A model generated the notes under the pieces. That model was not told the origin of the DNA, ran no database searches, and was given only the letters and a program-made list of their open reading frames with translations. A program made the position numbers and the translations under genes. Below, piece by piece: positions 34,533 through 41,602 of a stretch of 64,000 nucleotides of DNA. Position 1 is the stretch's first letter. Every line of letters starts with the position of its first letter. This DNA is from Edaphobacter sp. 4G125 (GTDB lineage Bacteria > Acidobacteriota > Terriglobia > Terriglobales > Acidobacteriaceae), in assembly GCF_014274685.1 (NCBI RefSeq), contig NZ_CP060393.1, positions 558,001 to 622,000 of the forward strand. The letters are read 5' to 3'.

Positions 34533-34948
34533 GATAAGCCTCTCTTCAGAGGAAGTGTCTTATTTTGTTTTAGATGCTCGACAGGGCGCAAGGTTACTGA
34601 AAGTGAAAAGACCCTGCTCGCGCTGTTAGATTCAGTTTCTTACTGTCTTCGTTGTCTTTTGATGTTTGTACCATCAATGACGATACTTCGCCTTACGGTT
34701 GATGCGACAGATTGCGATTGAAGGTTTTGTGTTGGTAGCTTTGCGGGAGCGATTGGTGTGGGTTTGGTCATCGATCCGCTGGAGGCGTTACGGGCGGAGT
34801 AGTCCGGCTTAGTTTGAGGTGTGTGAACGAACCGCAGGTCCTTCGACTTCGTAGTTCGCAGAGAAACGCGCACCACTCCGTTCAGGATGACAATTTTAGG
34901 TGAATCCGCAATTAAGGTAAGTCGATGGACACAGCTTTTGGCCAGCCG
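34533..34948. other. Gene-free stretch
   Basis: No supported gene is seen. A 78-codon minus-strand frame (34640-34876) overlaps a degenerate repeat (34834-34893) and has no clear ribosome site. The promoter of the Pmp3-like gene should lie near 34540-34600. Confidence 0.5.
34834..34893. repeat. Degenerate intergenic repeat (CCGTTCAGGATGACA)
   Basis: GCAGGTCCTTCGACTTCG and CCACTCCGTTCAGGATGACA match the ends of the elements at 8061 and 21781. Confidence 0.5.
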
Positions 34949-35644
34949 TCAATTGCTGTCATCGTTGTCCCCCTCTTCGATGATGGAGGAGGTCCCGACG
35001 ACATCGTAGGTCGTGGCCTGTCCCCCGGTGGGCTGGATGGTGACGCGCAGGGGGAGGCGCTCCCATTTTGCGGACTGGCAGACAGGAATGAAATGGTTGG
35101 GCTCGGGCCAGCGGCCAATCGCTTTTTGTACTACAGGACGGCGAGCTCCAAGTTGGGCGACAACGACGTAGAGATTTCCGCCTCTGGTCGTGGTATTGGT
35201 GCCACAGTAGGCAGCATAGTCGCGGAACCATATGGCATCGGAGACCAGAGGATCGAAGTTCGGAAGATGCAGAGCGGTGATGTGGCCGGTGACGCGGTCA
35301 ACCGTGATCCAGGGACCGGGTTGCCAGATCCAGCGCGGGGCAGAGTCTGAAGGCAGAGCATCGTTGATGCGTAGAGCCCGCCGGATCGCAAAGGTTCGAT
35401 CGGTGATGTCGTGCGTTTCGCCGGTTGTCCACTCTTTTTGACGGCCATCGATGATGAGGGGGCGAACTTTGATGGTGGAAGTCTGGTCGAGTTTTTCTTC
35501 CGGGGTGGCATCGGGCTGGGTGTAGGAGACGCGACGCGCTGCTCCCAGGGCCACGGTGTGGATCTTTGGGCCAGCAGAAAATGCAGGCGTGGACAGGAAG
35601 ACAGGGATCAGGCAGAGAAATCGCGCAGGGAATCTCAAGTGCAT
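34949..35644 (-). CDS. Secreted protein, unknown function
   Basis: From ATG 35644 the product has 231 residues with a signal peptide (FLCLIPVFLSTPAFSAG). The mature part includes KIHTVALGAARRVSYT, a DGRQKEWTTGETHDITDR segment and PRWIWQPGPWITVDRVTGHI. Three Trp-rich strands and a C-terminal beta-rich end suggest a soluble periplasmic or surface domain. I recognise no named family, though similar proteins occur in Acidobacteriaceae. It is alone, divergent from the bactofilin gene. Confidence 0.7.
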   Translation of the reverse strand: MHLRFPARFLCLIPVFLSTPAFSAGPKIHTVALGAARRVSYTQPDATPEEKLDQTSTIKVRPLIIDGRQKEWTTGETHDITDRTFAIRRALRINDALPSDSAPRWIWQPGPWITVDRVTGHITALHLPNFDPLVSDAIWFRDYAAYCGTNTTTRGGNLYVVVAQLGARRPVVQKAIGRWPEPNHFIPVCQSAKWERLPLRVTIQPTGGQATTYDVVGTSSIIEEGDNDDSN

Positions 35645-36000
35645 TTCCAGTAAGAAAGGATATAAAGCAGAAATCCAGTGAAAATATGTACGGCAGCGTT
35701 CAGAGAAAGTGGGGACATGGTATCCAAATTGGGTTTGGATGTGGAGAGATGTGCCTGCCACTTTCGTGGAAGGTGGAACAAAAGGGGTTACAGAGGGAAG
35801 AAAATTCATCGGAAAGGGAAAGAGCTTCCCGAGAGTGTTGAAGGAGATTCAAAAACTGTGGAATTCCCTGTGAATGTTGGTTAATTCGCAGTGTGCCGCG
35901 GAGTAGTATCGTTGACAACAGGGTGCGTCGCAAGATGTGTACCCAGATGGAGCCCGTAGAGGGGTCATCTCCAGCAGTGAGGAAAGGAATAGAGACAGAT
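35645..36000. other. Divergent intergenic region before bactofilin gene
   Basis: No gene is seen. TTGACA at 35912-35917 may be a -35 box for the bactofilin gene, but no good -10 box lies at the right distance. AGGAAAGGAA near 35981 is the probable ribosome site region. Confidence 0.4.
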
Positions 36001-36522
36001 ATGTGGAAACCGAATCAGCCGGGAAGCAATAGCCCCTCCACCCCAGAACCGTCGCGGCCGACTCCGCCATCGCCGAGCTACGAGGCTCCGCGTGCGGCAG
36101 CACCCAGCACGACCAATGCCGCTCCTGGAACGGGCGAACAGGCGACGATCGGCAAATCGCTGGTTGTTAAGGGCGAGGTAACAGGTTCTGAGTCACTGTA
36201 CATCGACGGCAAGGTGGAAGGAGCGATCAACCTTCCGGGCAACCGCGTTACCGTAGGGCGGAATGGCCAGGTGGCGGCGAACATTGTCGCTCGCGAAGTC
36301 GTGGTGCTGGGCAAGGTGCGTGGCAACTGCCAGGCCAGCGACCGCGTGGATATCCGCAGCGAAGGTTCGCTGACAGGCGACGTGATTGCTGCGCGCATCT
36401 CCATTGAAGATGGTGCTTTCTTCAAGGGCGGCATCGATATCCGCAAGCCCGGCGGCACCGATCTGAAGGGCGGAACCGCGCAGGCCGCGTCGACGACAGA
36501 GCCAGCAGCAGTCCAGGCCTAA
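36001..36522 (+). CDS. Bactofilin family polymer-forming protein
   Basis: Bactofilins assemble without nucleotides into filaments that shape cells or place envelope enzymes. The 173-residue product has a Pro/Ser-rich disordered head (residues 1-45). The beta-helix core (about 48-145) shows six-residue turns such as GKSLVVKGEVTGSESLYIDG, VEGAINLPGNRVTVG and GSLTGDVIAARISIEDGAFF, and a Gly/Ala-rich tail follows. ATG 36001 is used; a longer frame from 35893 has no clear homology. No M23 peptidase gene, a common partner, is next to it. A strong terminator follows. Confidence 0.92.
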   Translation: MWKPNQPGSNSPSTPEPSRPTPPSPSYEAPRAAAPSTTNAAPGTGEQATIGKSLVVKGEVTGSESLYIDGKVEGAINLPGNRVTVGRNGQVAANIVAREVVVLGKVRGNCQASDRVDIRSEGSLTGDVIAARISIEDGAFFKGGIDIRKPGGTDLKGGTAQAASTTEPAAVQA

Positions 36523-36535
36523 ATTGTTTGTTTGA

Positions 36536-36567
36536 AAAAGTGGCTCCCTGCGCGGGAGCCACTTTTG
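36536..36567 (+). terminator. Intrinsic terminator after bactofilin gene
   Basis: AAAAGTGGCTCCC-TGCGC-GGGAGCCACTTTT forms a perfect 13-bp stem (36536-36548 with 36554-36566). It also serves the convergent DUF2752 gene. Confidence 0.9.
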
Positions 36568-36570
36568 TGT

Positions 36571-36987
36571 TTAAAGGTTTCGCGCGATGGTAAAGATGAT
36601 GGCAACTGCAAATGCTGAGTAGAGGATCGTCTGCGGAATCCGCGGGCATTGGAGCGGCTTGCGCGCAAAGATGATCCAGCCGGCGATTACAGGAAGGCTG
36701 AGCGTAGTGAGCGCATTGAAACGGAGAGCTTCCAGCAGATGCCCGCGAAGAAGTGCGGCGATTGCGCGCGTGGTTCCGCAGCCAGGGCAGAGAATGCCGA
36801 GGTAGTGATGAATGGGGCACTGCGGATAGAGGAACGCATACTGTTCGGGCGGGAAGCGCAGAAGTAGTATGACGATAAGAGACGCGGAGATGATTACGGC
36901 GGCGAATAAAAGACTGGAGCGGCTGTCCTGATCGGAAGTCTTCACTCCGGGTGCCGGAATATTAATCCTCCGTGCAGCTGTATCCAT
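36571..36987 (-). CDS. DUF2752 membrane protein
   Basis: The 138-residue product has three likely spans and the family mark CPIHHYLGILCPGCGTTRAI near residue 57-76. The function of DUF2752 is unknown; the CPGCG cysteines may bind metal or form a disulfide. The gene starts 6 bases after the stop of the GYF-domain membrane protein gene, so the two are one transcription unit, a pairing seen in other bacteria. Confidence 0.88.
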   Translation of the reverse strand: MDTAARRINIPAPGVKTSDQDSRSSLLFAAVIISASLIVILLLRFPPEQYAFLYPQCPIHHYLGILCPGCGTTRAIAALLRGHLLEALRFNALTTLSLPVIAGWIIFARKPLQCPRIPQTILYSAFAVAIIFTIARNL

Positions 36988-36993
36988 GACGAT

Positions 36994-37701
36994 TTAGAAC
37001 CCGCTGCGATAACGAAGTGCCTGTTTCATGGCATTGATGCGATTGAAGTGGTACTGGAAGTAGAGCCCGCCAAAGAAGAAGGTCATGATCGGACCGAGGC
37101 GAAGTCCGACGGGGTCTGCGCTGTTGTAGTGACGCTCCAGTGAATCGCGCATAGAGAAACGGTAGAGGATCACCAGAACAAAGACTGCGATGCTGATGAG
37201 GGCGGAGAGCAACGAGGGGTGACGATGGCCAGTGTGCAGCATCATCATATTCGCTCGCATGGAGACGCCTCCATTGAGGAACGACAGAATTGCGTAGCCA
37301 ATAAAGTACGGGAAAGCCTTTGTTTGTGGTTCGATGCGCTTCATCCAGAGCACCTGGACGAAGTCCCAGATCACGGAGAAGAGGCCGCAGGTAAAGATCG
37401 TAAACAGTAGGACCAGCACCCAGTGAAGATTAGGGGGATCGGGATAGGGCGAGACTGCATAGCCGCCGGGCTGCTCATACGCGGCGACAGGAGGGACATA
37501 CGCAGGCGGGACGGGCGCTCCGGGAAAGGGCGTGCCTGCGGTTGCCGGGTTGAGAATCTGTGCGACGGGAATCCAGTCGGCCATCTCGTCGGATTTCGCA
37601 AGGTCGGTGAGGAGGATGTTGCCAGTCGTGACGTATCGCTGCAGGTCCTCAAGAGTATAAGGACCGTAGGTCTGGCCAGCGCGAGAGATCATGTAGGGCA
37701 T
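36994..37701 (-). CDS. GYF_2 (DUF4339) domain membrane protein
   Basis: The 235-residue product starts with a GYF_2 domain (MISRAGQTYGPYTLEDLQRY to DWIPVAQIL, residues 4-50), usually a protein-protein contact module. A Pro-rich linker follows, then four likely spans (about 95-215) resembling DUF4234-type membrane regions. It is the first gene of a pair with the DUF2752 gene. Function unknown; it may recruit partners to the membrane. Confidence 0.82.
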   Translation of the reverse strand: MPYMISRAGQTYGPYTLEDLQRYVTTGNILLTDLAKSDEMADWIPVAQILNPATAGTPFPGAPVPPAYVPPVAAYEQPGGYAVSPYPDPPNLHWVLVLLFTIFTCGLFSVIWDFVQVLWMKRIEPQTKAFPYFIGYAILSFLNGGVSMRANMMMLHTGHRHPSLLSALISIAVFVLVILYRFSMRDSLERHYNSADPVGLRLGPIMTFFFGGLYFQYHFNRINAMKQALRYRSGF

Positions 37702-37899
37702 GAGGTGACTCCTGGTATCTGCAAGACAGATGAGAACACGGCAGAGCCGTCAAAACAAATACTTTCGGCGAGTTCCGTTAATGATTGAGGTGGGCAATGA
37801 GGGCAGCCGGAAAATCGCGGCACGTGCCGTATGAAGCATCGTTCGAGCTTCTTTTGGAGCTATGGTCCAGGCGATAAACGAAGTCGGCGGAAAAGAGTG

Positions 37900-38505
37900 T
37901 CAGGATTCCTTTGCCTCACGCCACATAAAGCGATTATTGAGCCCGAAGATTGCTTCTTGTGCAATCACGTTGAATCCTTCGGACTCATAAAGCCGCACGT
38001 TTTTGTCGACTTCGGCTTCGAGGTAAGCAGGGACATGGTCCTGGTCGGCCTTCTCGAGAAACGCACGCAGTAAGGCTCTTCCGATGCCGCGTCCTTGAAA
38101 TGCTGGAAGGATGCCGAGAGGGCCGATATGCCAATGGGGCTTCTGCGGATCGTACTTTACCCAGGTGCCGATAAGCTCCATCGCTTTGGGCATGGAGGTC
38201 CCCAGGGCCTGATACATGGCTGGCCCTGTACTTTTCTGTTCAGCAGCGTCCATTTGGCAATGGGGCCACTGTGCAGCGTTGAGGACTCCAGCGATCTGCC
38301 CGGAGATCTCTGCGACCAGCACATAGCTGTATCGCCGGCCCAGCTTGGCGAAGTTCGCTATCGCGTGCATTGCGTGTTGCGCCTTTGCGGTATCGCCGTT
38401 GGTGATCGCTCCCATATTCGGGTTATCGGCAAAGGCCAAGCTAATGACGTTGCAGGCTGCTTCCAGCTCGCCCGCAAGCATCGGGCGGATGGTGATGCTC
38501 TCCAT
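37900..38505 (-). CDS. GNAT family N-acetyltransferase
   Basis: The 201-residue cytoplasmic protein has the GNAT acetyl-CoA binding motif LGILPAFQGRGIGRALLRAF and the C-terminal LYESEGFNVIAQE strand-helix. The N-terminal part (TIRPMLAGELEAACNVISLAF) is typical. The acetyl acceptor is unknown. ATG 38505 is used; ATG 38523 has a ribosome-like AGGAG directly touching it, which is too close. The DinB gene upstream is on the same strand. Confidence 0.88.
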   Translation of the reverse strand: MESITIRPMLAGELEAACNVISLAFADNPNMGAITNGDTAKAQHAMHAIANFAKLGRRYSYVLVAEISGQIAGVLNAAQWPHCQMDAAEQKSTGPAMYQALGTSMPKAMELIGTWVKYDPQKPHWHIGPLGILPAFQGRGIGRALLRAFLEKADQDHVPAYLEAEVDKNVRLYESEGFNVIAQEAIFGLNNRFMWREAKES

Positions 38506-38585
38506 CGTTTTCTCTCTGCTCATCTCCTACTTCGATACACCAACCAACAGTTCGATTCAAGGAGAGGTTTTCCTCAACGGAAGGT

Positions 38586-39125
38586 TTATTTGACTCCCTT
38601 CGAGGGGTCCCACGATCCCTGTTCCTTCCGGACGAAGACGATCTGCCCGATGTGGTAGGCGTTGTGGGTTCCAACGTGGGCGATGAGCGAGGCGTTTTTT
38701 GCGATGGTTGCGTCATCGGCTGCTTCGACGGCCTTCTCCCAGTCGGTCATGACCTGGTCGAATTGCTTGACGAGATCATTCCACTGCTTTGGGGTGAAGT
38801 TATTGAAGGTCTCGTCGTTGTTTCCATTGAACTGAGCGGTCTTCTCGCCTTTGAAATCCATGAGAGCGCGCTTATCCCAGAAAACGAGGTGATAAGTAAG
38901 CTGGCCGACAGAGTGGTTGCCTTTGCCGTCGGTCCATTTCGCCTGCTCGGCGGTGAGGCCGTGGATGGCGGTATTGCCGGAGGCGAACCAATCCTGGGAG
39001 TTGTGGGTGGTGCGAAGCTGCTCTAACAGGACGCCTTTGAGGGTTGTCGGTGGCTTTGGCGCAGGCGACTGTGCTGCGGCGGCGAATGTGAAAAGACAGA
39101 TCGCAAAGCTGAAGACGATTTTCAT
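38586..39125 (-). CDS. Secreted DinB-like (DUF664/metal-binding) protein
   Basis: The 179-residue product has a signal peptide (residues 1-19, ending FAAAAQ) and a DinB-like four-helix bundle. Three histidines fit the metal-binding pattern of this superfamily: one in QLTYHLVFWDKRAL and two in HVGTHNAYHIGQIVFVRKEQ. Cytoplasmic DinB-like enzymes include thiol transferases; secreted forms are not well understood. A GNAT gene lies downstream on the same strand. Confidence 0.85.
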   Translation of the reverse strand: MKIVFSFAICLFTFAAAAQSPAPKPPTTLKGVLLEQLRTTHNSQDWFASGNTAIHGLTAEQAKWTDGKGNHSVGQLTYHLVFWDKRALMDFKGEKTAQFNGNNDETFNNFTPKQWNDLVKQFDQVMTDWEKAVEAADDATIAKNASLIAHVGTHNAYHIGQIVFVRKEQGSWDPSKGVK

Positions 39126-39204
39126 GCAGGGGAGCCTCCTCGGAAGAACGAATGCGCCTGCTAGTGTAGGAGTTTGATAGGAATTCGGGAAATATAGCGT
39201 GGTC

Positions 39205-39216
39205 GTTTTCGCTAAA
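39205..39216 (+). promoter_or_regulatory. GTTWYCGSTAAM operator copy, upstream of metallo-beta-lactamase-like gene
   Basis: GTTTTCGCTAAA fits the 12-bp motif shared with the MIOX and receptor upstream regions. It lies about 90 bases before the start codon and 3 bases from a LytTR-type box. Confidence 0.55.
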
Positions 39217-39218
39217 TA

Positions 39219-39232
39219 TTGTGACGAACGGC
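39219..39232 (-). promoter_or_regulatory. LytTR-type box (GCCGTTCGTCACAA) upstream of metallo-beta-lactamase-like gene
   Basis: The minus strand reads GCCGTTCGTCACAA, identical over 14 bases to the box at 48689-48702. The CCGTTCGTC core matches the known AlgR recognition sequence. Only one clear copy is present here. Confidence 0.55.
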
Positions 39233-39307
39233 GCAGGTACCGAGAAGGGCACTAGATGTACTGATGTTCACAGAAAAATCCTCCAGGAAGAGTGCCATGC
39301 TTTGCGC

Positions 39308-40186
39308 ATGACCCGGTTGAACTCTTCTACGCGCTTCCATTTTTTATCCGTACTGTTTATGTTTGCCGTTCTGCTGGCGGGGAAGGCAGTGGCTCAGAAT
39401 CCCGAATGGACAGAGCCGTTTCCTCCGCATCGCATTGCAGACAATCTCTATTACGTGGGGAGCAAGGACCTGGCCTCGTACCTTGTGGTCACACCAGAGG
39501 GCAATATCCTGATCAACAGCAACCTTGAAAGTTCGGTGCCGCAGATCAAGGCGAGCGTTGAGAAGCTCGGGTTCAAGTTCAGCGACACAAAGATCCTACT
39601 AATTAGCCATGCACACTTCGATCACGACGCTGGAAGCGCCACGATCAAGCGGTTGACGGGCGCGAAATACATGGTGATGGACGCCGACGTTCCTGTGGTG
39701 GAGGACGGGGGAAAGAGCGACTTTGCCTATGGCCGGGATAAGCGCAATTGGTACAAGCCTGCGAAGGTCGATCGAGTTTTGCATGATGGTGATGAAGTCC
39801 GTCTGGGTGGGGCCATTCTGGTGGCACACAAAACATCCGGACATACAAAGGGGTGTACGACCTGGACGATGCGGGTAAACGATAACGGGAAGACAGAAGA
39901 TGTGGTGATCGTCGGGAGCACCACCGTAAATCCCGGATACAGGCTGGCGAAGAATCCAAGCTATCCCGGTATTACGGCGGACTATGAGAAGACCTTTCAG
40001 ACCCTTAAATCCTTGCACTGCGATATTTTCCTGGGAGCCCATGGCAGCTATTACGGGTTGGAGGAGAAGTATGCGCGCCTCAAAAAGGGCGACCATGAGG
40101 CATTTGTCGATCCAGCCGGATATACGGCGTTTATTGCTGACCGGGAAAGGGTTTTCCGCCAGGAACTAGCTCGGCAGTTGCGATAA
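39308..40186 (+). CDS. Subclass B3-type metallo-beta-lactamase fold hydrolase
   Basis: The 292-residue product has a signal peptide ending AVAQ (residue 30). Zinc ligands of the B3 pattern are all present: His101, His103, Asp105 and His106 in SHAHFDHD, His179 in SGHTKGC and His245 in GAHGSYYG. The ASYLVVTPEGNILINSNLES segment is typical of B3 enzymes. It could hydrolyse beta-lactams, but many soil homologues act on other rings or esters. The ATG at 39308 is used because the signal peptide begins there. Upstream lie a 12-bp operator motif and a LytTR-type box, so it is probably controlled with the MIOX/receptor genes. Confidence 0.88.
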   Translation: MTRLNSSTRFHFLSVLFMFAVLLAGKAVAQNPEWTEPFPPHRIADNLYYVGSKDLASYLVVTPEGNILINSNLESSVPQIKASVEKLGFKFSDTKILLISHAHFDHDAGSATIKRLTGAKYMVMDADVPVVEDGGKSDFAYGRDKRNWYKPAKVDRVLHDGDEVRLGGAILVAHKTSGHTKGCTTWTMRVNDNGKTEDVVIVGSTTVNPGYRLAKNPSYPGITADYEKTFQTLKSLHCDIFLGAHGSYYGLEEKYARLKKGDHEAFVDPAGYTAFIADRERVFRQELARQLR

Positions 40187-40221
40187 CGAGACAGGCAGCA
40201 GATTTTTTGCAGAAAGTTATC

Positions 40222-40233
40222 GTTTCCGCTTGC
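40222..40233 (+). promoter_or_regulatory. Degenerate operator copy at the MIOX -35 region
   Basis: GTTTCCGCTTGC matches GTTWYCGSTAAM at 9 of 12 positions and overlaps the proposed -35 box TTGCCA (40230-40235). Confidence 0.35.
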
Positions 40234-40269
40234 CAACCGTTCTCTGGAGGGCCTATAGTTACCGCTAAC
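40230..40269 (+). promoter_or_regulatory. MIOX promoter with overlapping palindromic operator
   Basis: TTGCCA (40230-40235) and TATAGT (40254-40259) are 18 bases apart. GTTACCGCTAAC (40258-40269), a full match to the shared motif with arms GTTA/TAAC, overlaps the -10 box and the expected transcription start. This is the layout of a repressor site. Confidence 0.65.
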
Positions 40270-40296
40270 TAAGTGCTGCGCCCGGAGGAATAGAAG

Positions 40297-41160
40297 ATGG
40301 CCGTCACAACAGTCGCACCGAATGCTCCCCTTGGAAAAGACATGGAGGAGTGGGACGAGTTTTTGCAGGGCCGCTACCAGGAAGGCAAGAGCCAGGAGGA
40401 GTTTCGCCAGTACGACGAGAAGGCGAACCCCGGAGTAGCGGAGTTCTACCGGCTGAACCACCATCACCAGACCTTTGACTACGTGATGGGGAAGGAAAAG
40501 GAGTACTTCAGTCTGAAGAAAGGCAAGAAGTCGATCTGGGAGGCGGCCGAGTTTTTGAACACGCTGGTCGACGACAGCGATCCTGATACAGATCTTACCC
40601 AGATTGAGCATCTGCTCCAGACCTCGGAGGCAATTCGCAAGGATGGCCATCCTCGCTGGTTTGTACTGACGGGCTTTGTCCACGATCTCGGCAAGGTGCT
40701 ATGCCTGTACGGCGAGCCTCAGTGGGGCGTGGTGGGAGATACCTTCCCGGTGGGCTGCGCATACTCGGACCAGATTGTGTTTCCGGAGTACTTCAAGGCG
40801 AACCCGGATTACAACAACTCGAAGTACAACACGAAGTATGGCATCTACGAACCCAATTGCGGTCTGGACAACGTACATATGTCGTTCGGCCACGATGGGT
40901 ACATCTATGAAGTGATGAAGCCGTACCTGCCGGACTCGTCGCTGGCAATGCTGCGGTATCACTCGTTCTATGCCTGGCACCGTCATGGAGCTTACGAGCA
41001 CCTGATGAACGAGAAGGACAAGGAGAGCTTGCACTGGGTCAACCAGTTCAATCCGTATGACCTCTACTCCAAGGGGCATACCAAGCCAAATATGAAGGAG
41101 TTGAAGCCTTACTACGACGACCTGTTCGCGGAGTTCTTCCCCGAAAAGATCGACTGGTAA
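40297..41160 (+). CDS. Myo-inositol oxygenase (MIOX)
   Basis: This diiron enzyme cleaves myo-inositol with O2 to give D-glucuronate. The 287-residue product has the length of animal and plant MIOX. The iron ligands of the known enzyme are all seen: His104, His129 and Asp130 in FVHDLGK, His199 in FGHDGY, His222 in [11 protein letters not shown] and Asp255 in NPYDLY. GGAGGAAT lies 8 bases before the ATG. The gene has its own promoter with an operator motif, and an intrinsic terminator follows. It is oriented like the TonB receptor and phospholipase C genes downstream. MIOX is far less frequent in bacteria than inositol dehydrogenase routes. Confidence 0.96.
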   Translation: MAVTTVAPNAPLGKDMEEWDEFLQGRYQEGKSQEEFRQYDEKANPGVAEFYRLNHHHQTFDYVMGKEKEYFSLKKGKKSIWEAAEFLNTLVDDSDPDTDLTQIEHLLQTSEAIRKDGHPRWFVLTGFVHDLGKVLCLYGEPQWGVVGDTFPVGCAYSDQIVFPEYFKANPDYNNSKYNTKYGIYEPNCGLDNVHMSFGHDGYIYEVMKPYLPDSSLAMLRYHSFYAWHRHGAYEHLMNEKDKESLHWVNQFNPYDLYSKGHTKPNMKELKPYYDDLFAEFFPEKIDW

Positions 41161-41201
41161 GCGCTGCGCGTCCGTCTACAGTCTCAAAACGGTATCCTGA
41201 G

Positions 41202-41235
41202 AGTCCCGGGTATTTGTTGAAGCCCGGGACTTTTT
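41202..41235 (+). terminator. Intrinsic terminator after MIOX gene
   Basis: AGTCCCGGG (41202-41210) pairs with CCCGGGACT (41223-41231) around a 12-base loop, followed by a T-run to 41235. Confidence 0.85.
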
Positions 41236-41250
41236 GCGTTTGAGAGAAGA

Positions 41251-41262
41251 GTTACCGCTTAT
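41251..41262 (+). promoter_or_regulatory. Partial operator copy upstream of TonB receptor
   Basis: GTTACCGCTTAT matches the GTTWYCGSTAAM motif at 10 of 12 positions and shares AGTTACCGCT with the MIOX operator. Confidence 0.4.
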
Positions 41263-41343
41263 TTACCGGAGATTTACAAAGAACCGGCATGATGGATTCA
41301 TACGCTTTTTTCGGCTATTGCGAGCTCTGTTCAGGTGGTCAGC

Positions 41344-41355
41344 GTTTCCGCTAAA
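41344..41355 (+). promoter_or_regulatory. Operator copy upstream of TonB receptor
   Basis: GTTTCCGCTAAA fits the 12-bp motif at every position. Confidence 0.55.
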
Positions 41356-41409
41356 TGATTTTTATTTTCAAGATAAACACTTTATTCAAATCTATTTACC
41401 ATGTGCATT

Positions 41410-41433
41410 CCGATAATCCAAGTTATCGGTAAC
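41410..41433 (+). promoter_or_regulatory. Operator copy with extended inverted repeat upstream of TonB receptor
   Basis: GTTATCGGTAAC (41422-41433) fits the 12-bp motif fully. It also takes part in CCGATAA-TCCAAG-TTATCGG (41410-41429), a 7-bp inverted repeat. It lies 14 bases before the TTGACA box. Confidence 0.6.
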
Positions 41434-41602
41434 GTAAAGTATTTTCATTGACAGCGATCCAACGCAGTCAGTAGTGTTTTGCCGGAACCTCAAAAAACAG
41501 AGCTGTCGCTTTGGGAATAACAGAGACAGACACAGACATAGCTAATGGTTCGGCAAAAAACCTAACCGACGGGAACAACAGGTGATGCAAGAGAGGCACA
41601 TC

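Larger units (their letters stand above)
41161..41602. other. Long A/T-rich upstream region of the second TonB receptor
   Basis: No gene is seen. The stretch holds the MIOX terminator, three copies of the 12-bp operator motif (41251, 41344, 41422) and a TTGACA box at 41448-41453 with only a weak -10 candidate. Confidence 0.6.

Noticed and set aside
34640-34876. 78-codon minus-strand frame
   Set aside because: Overlaps a degenerate repeat and has no ribosome site or family match.
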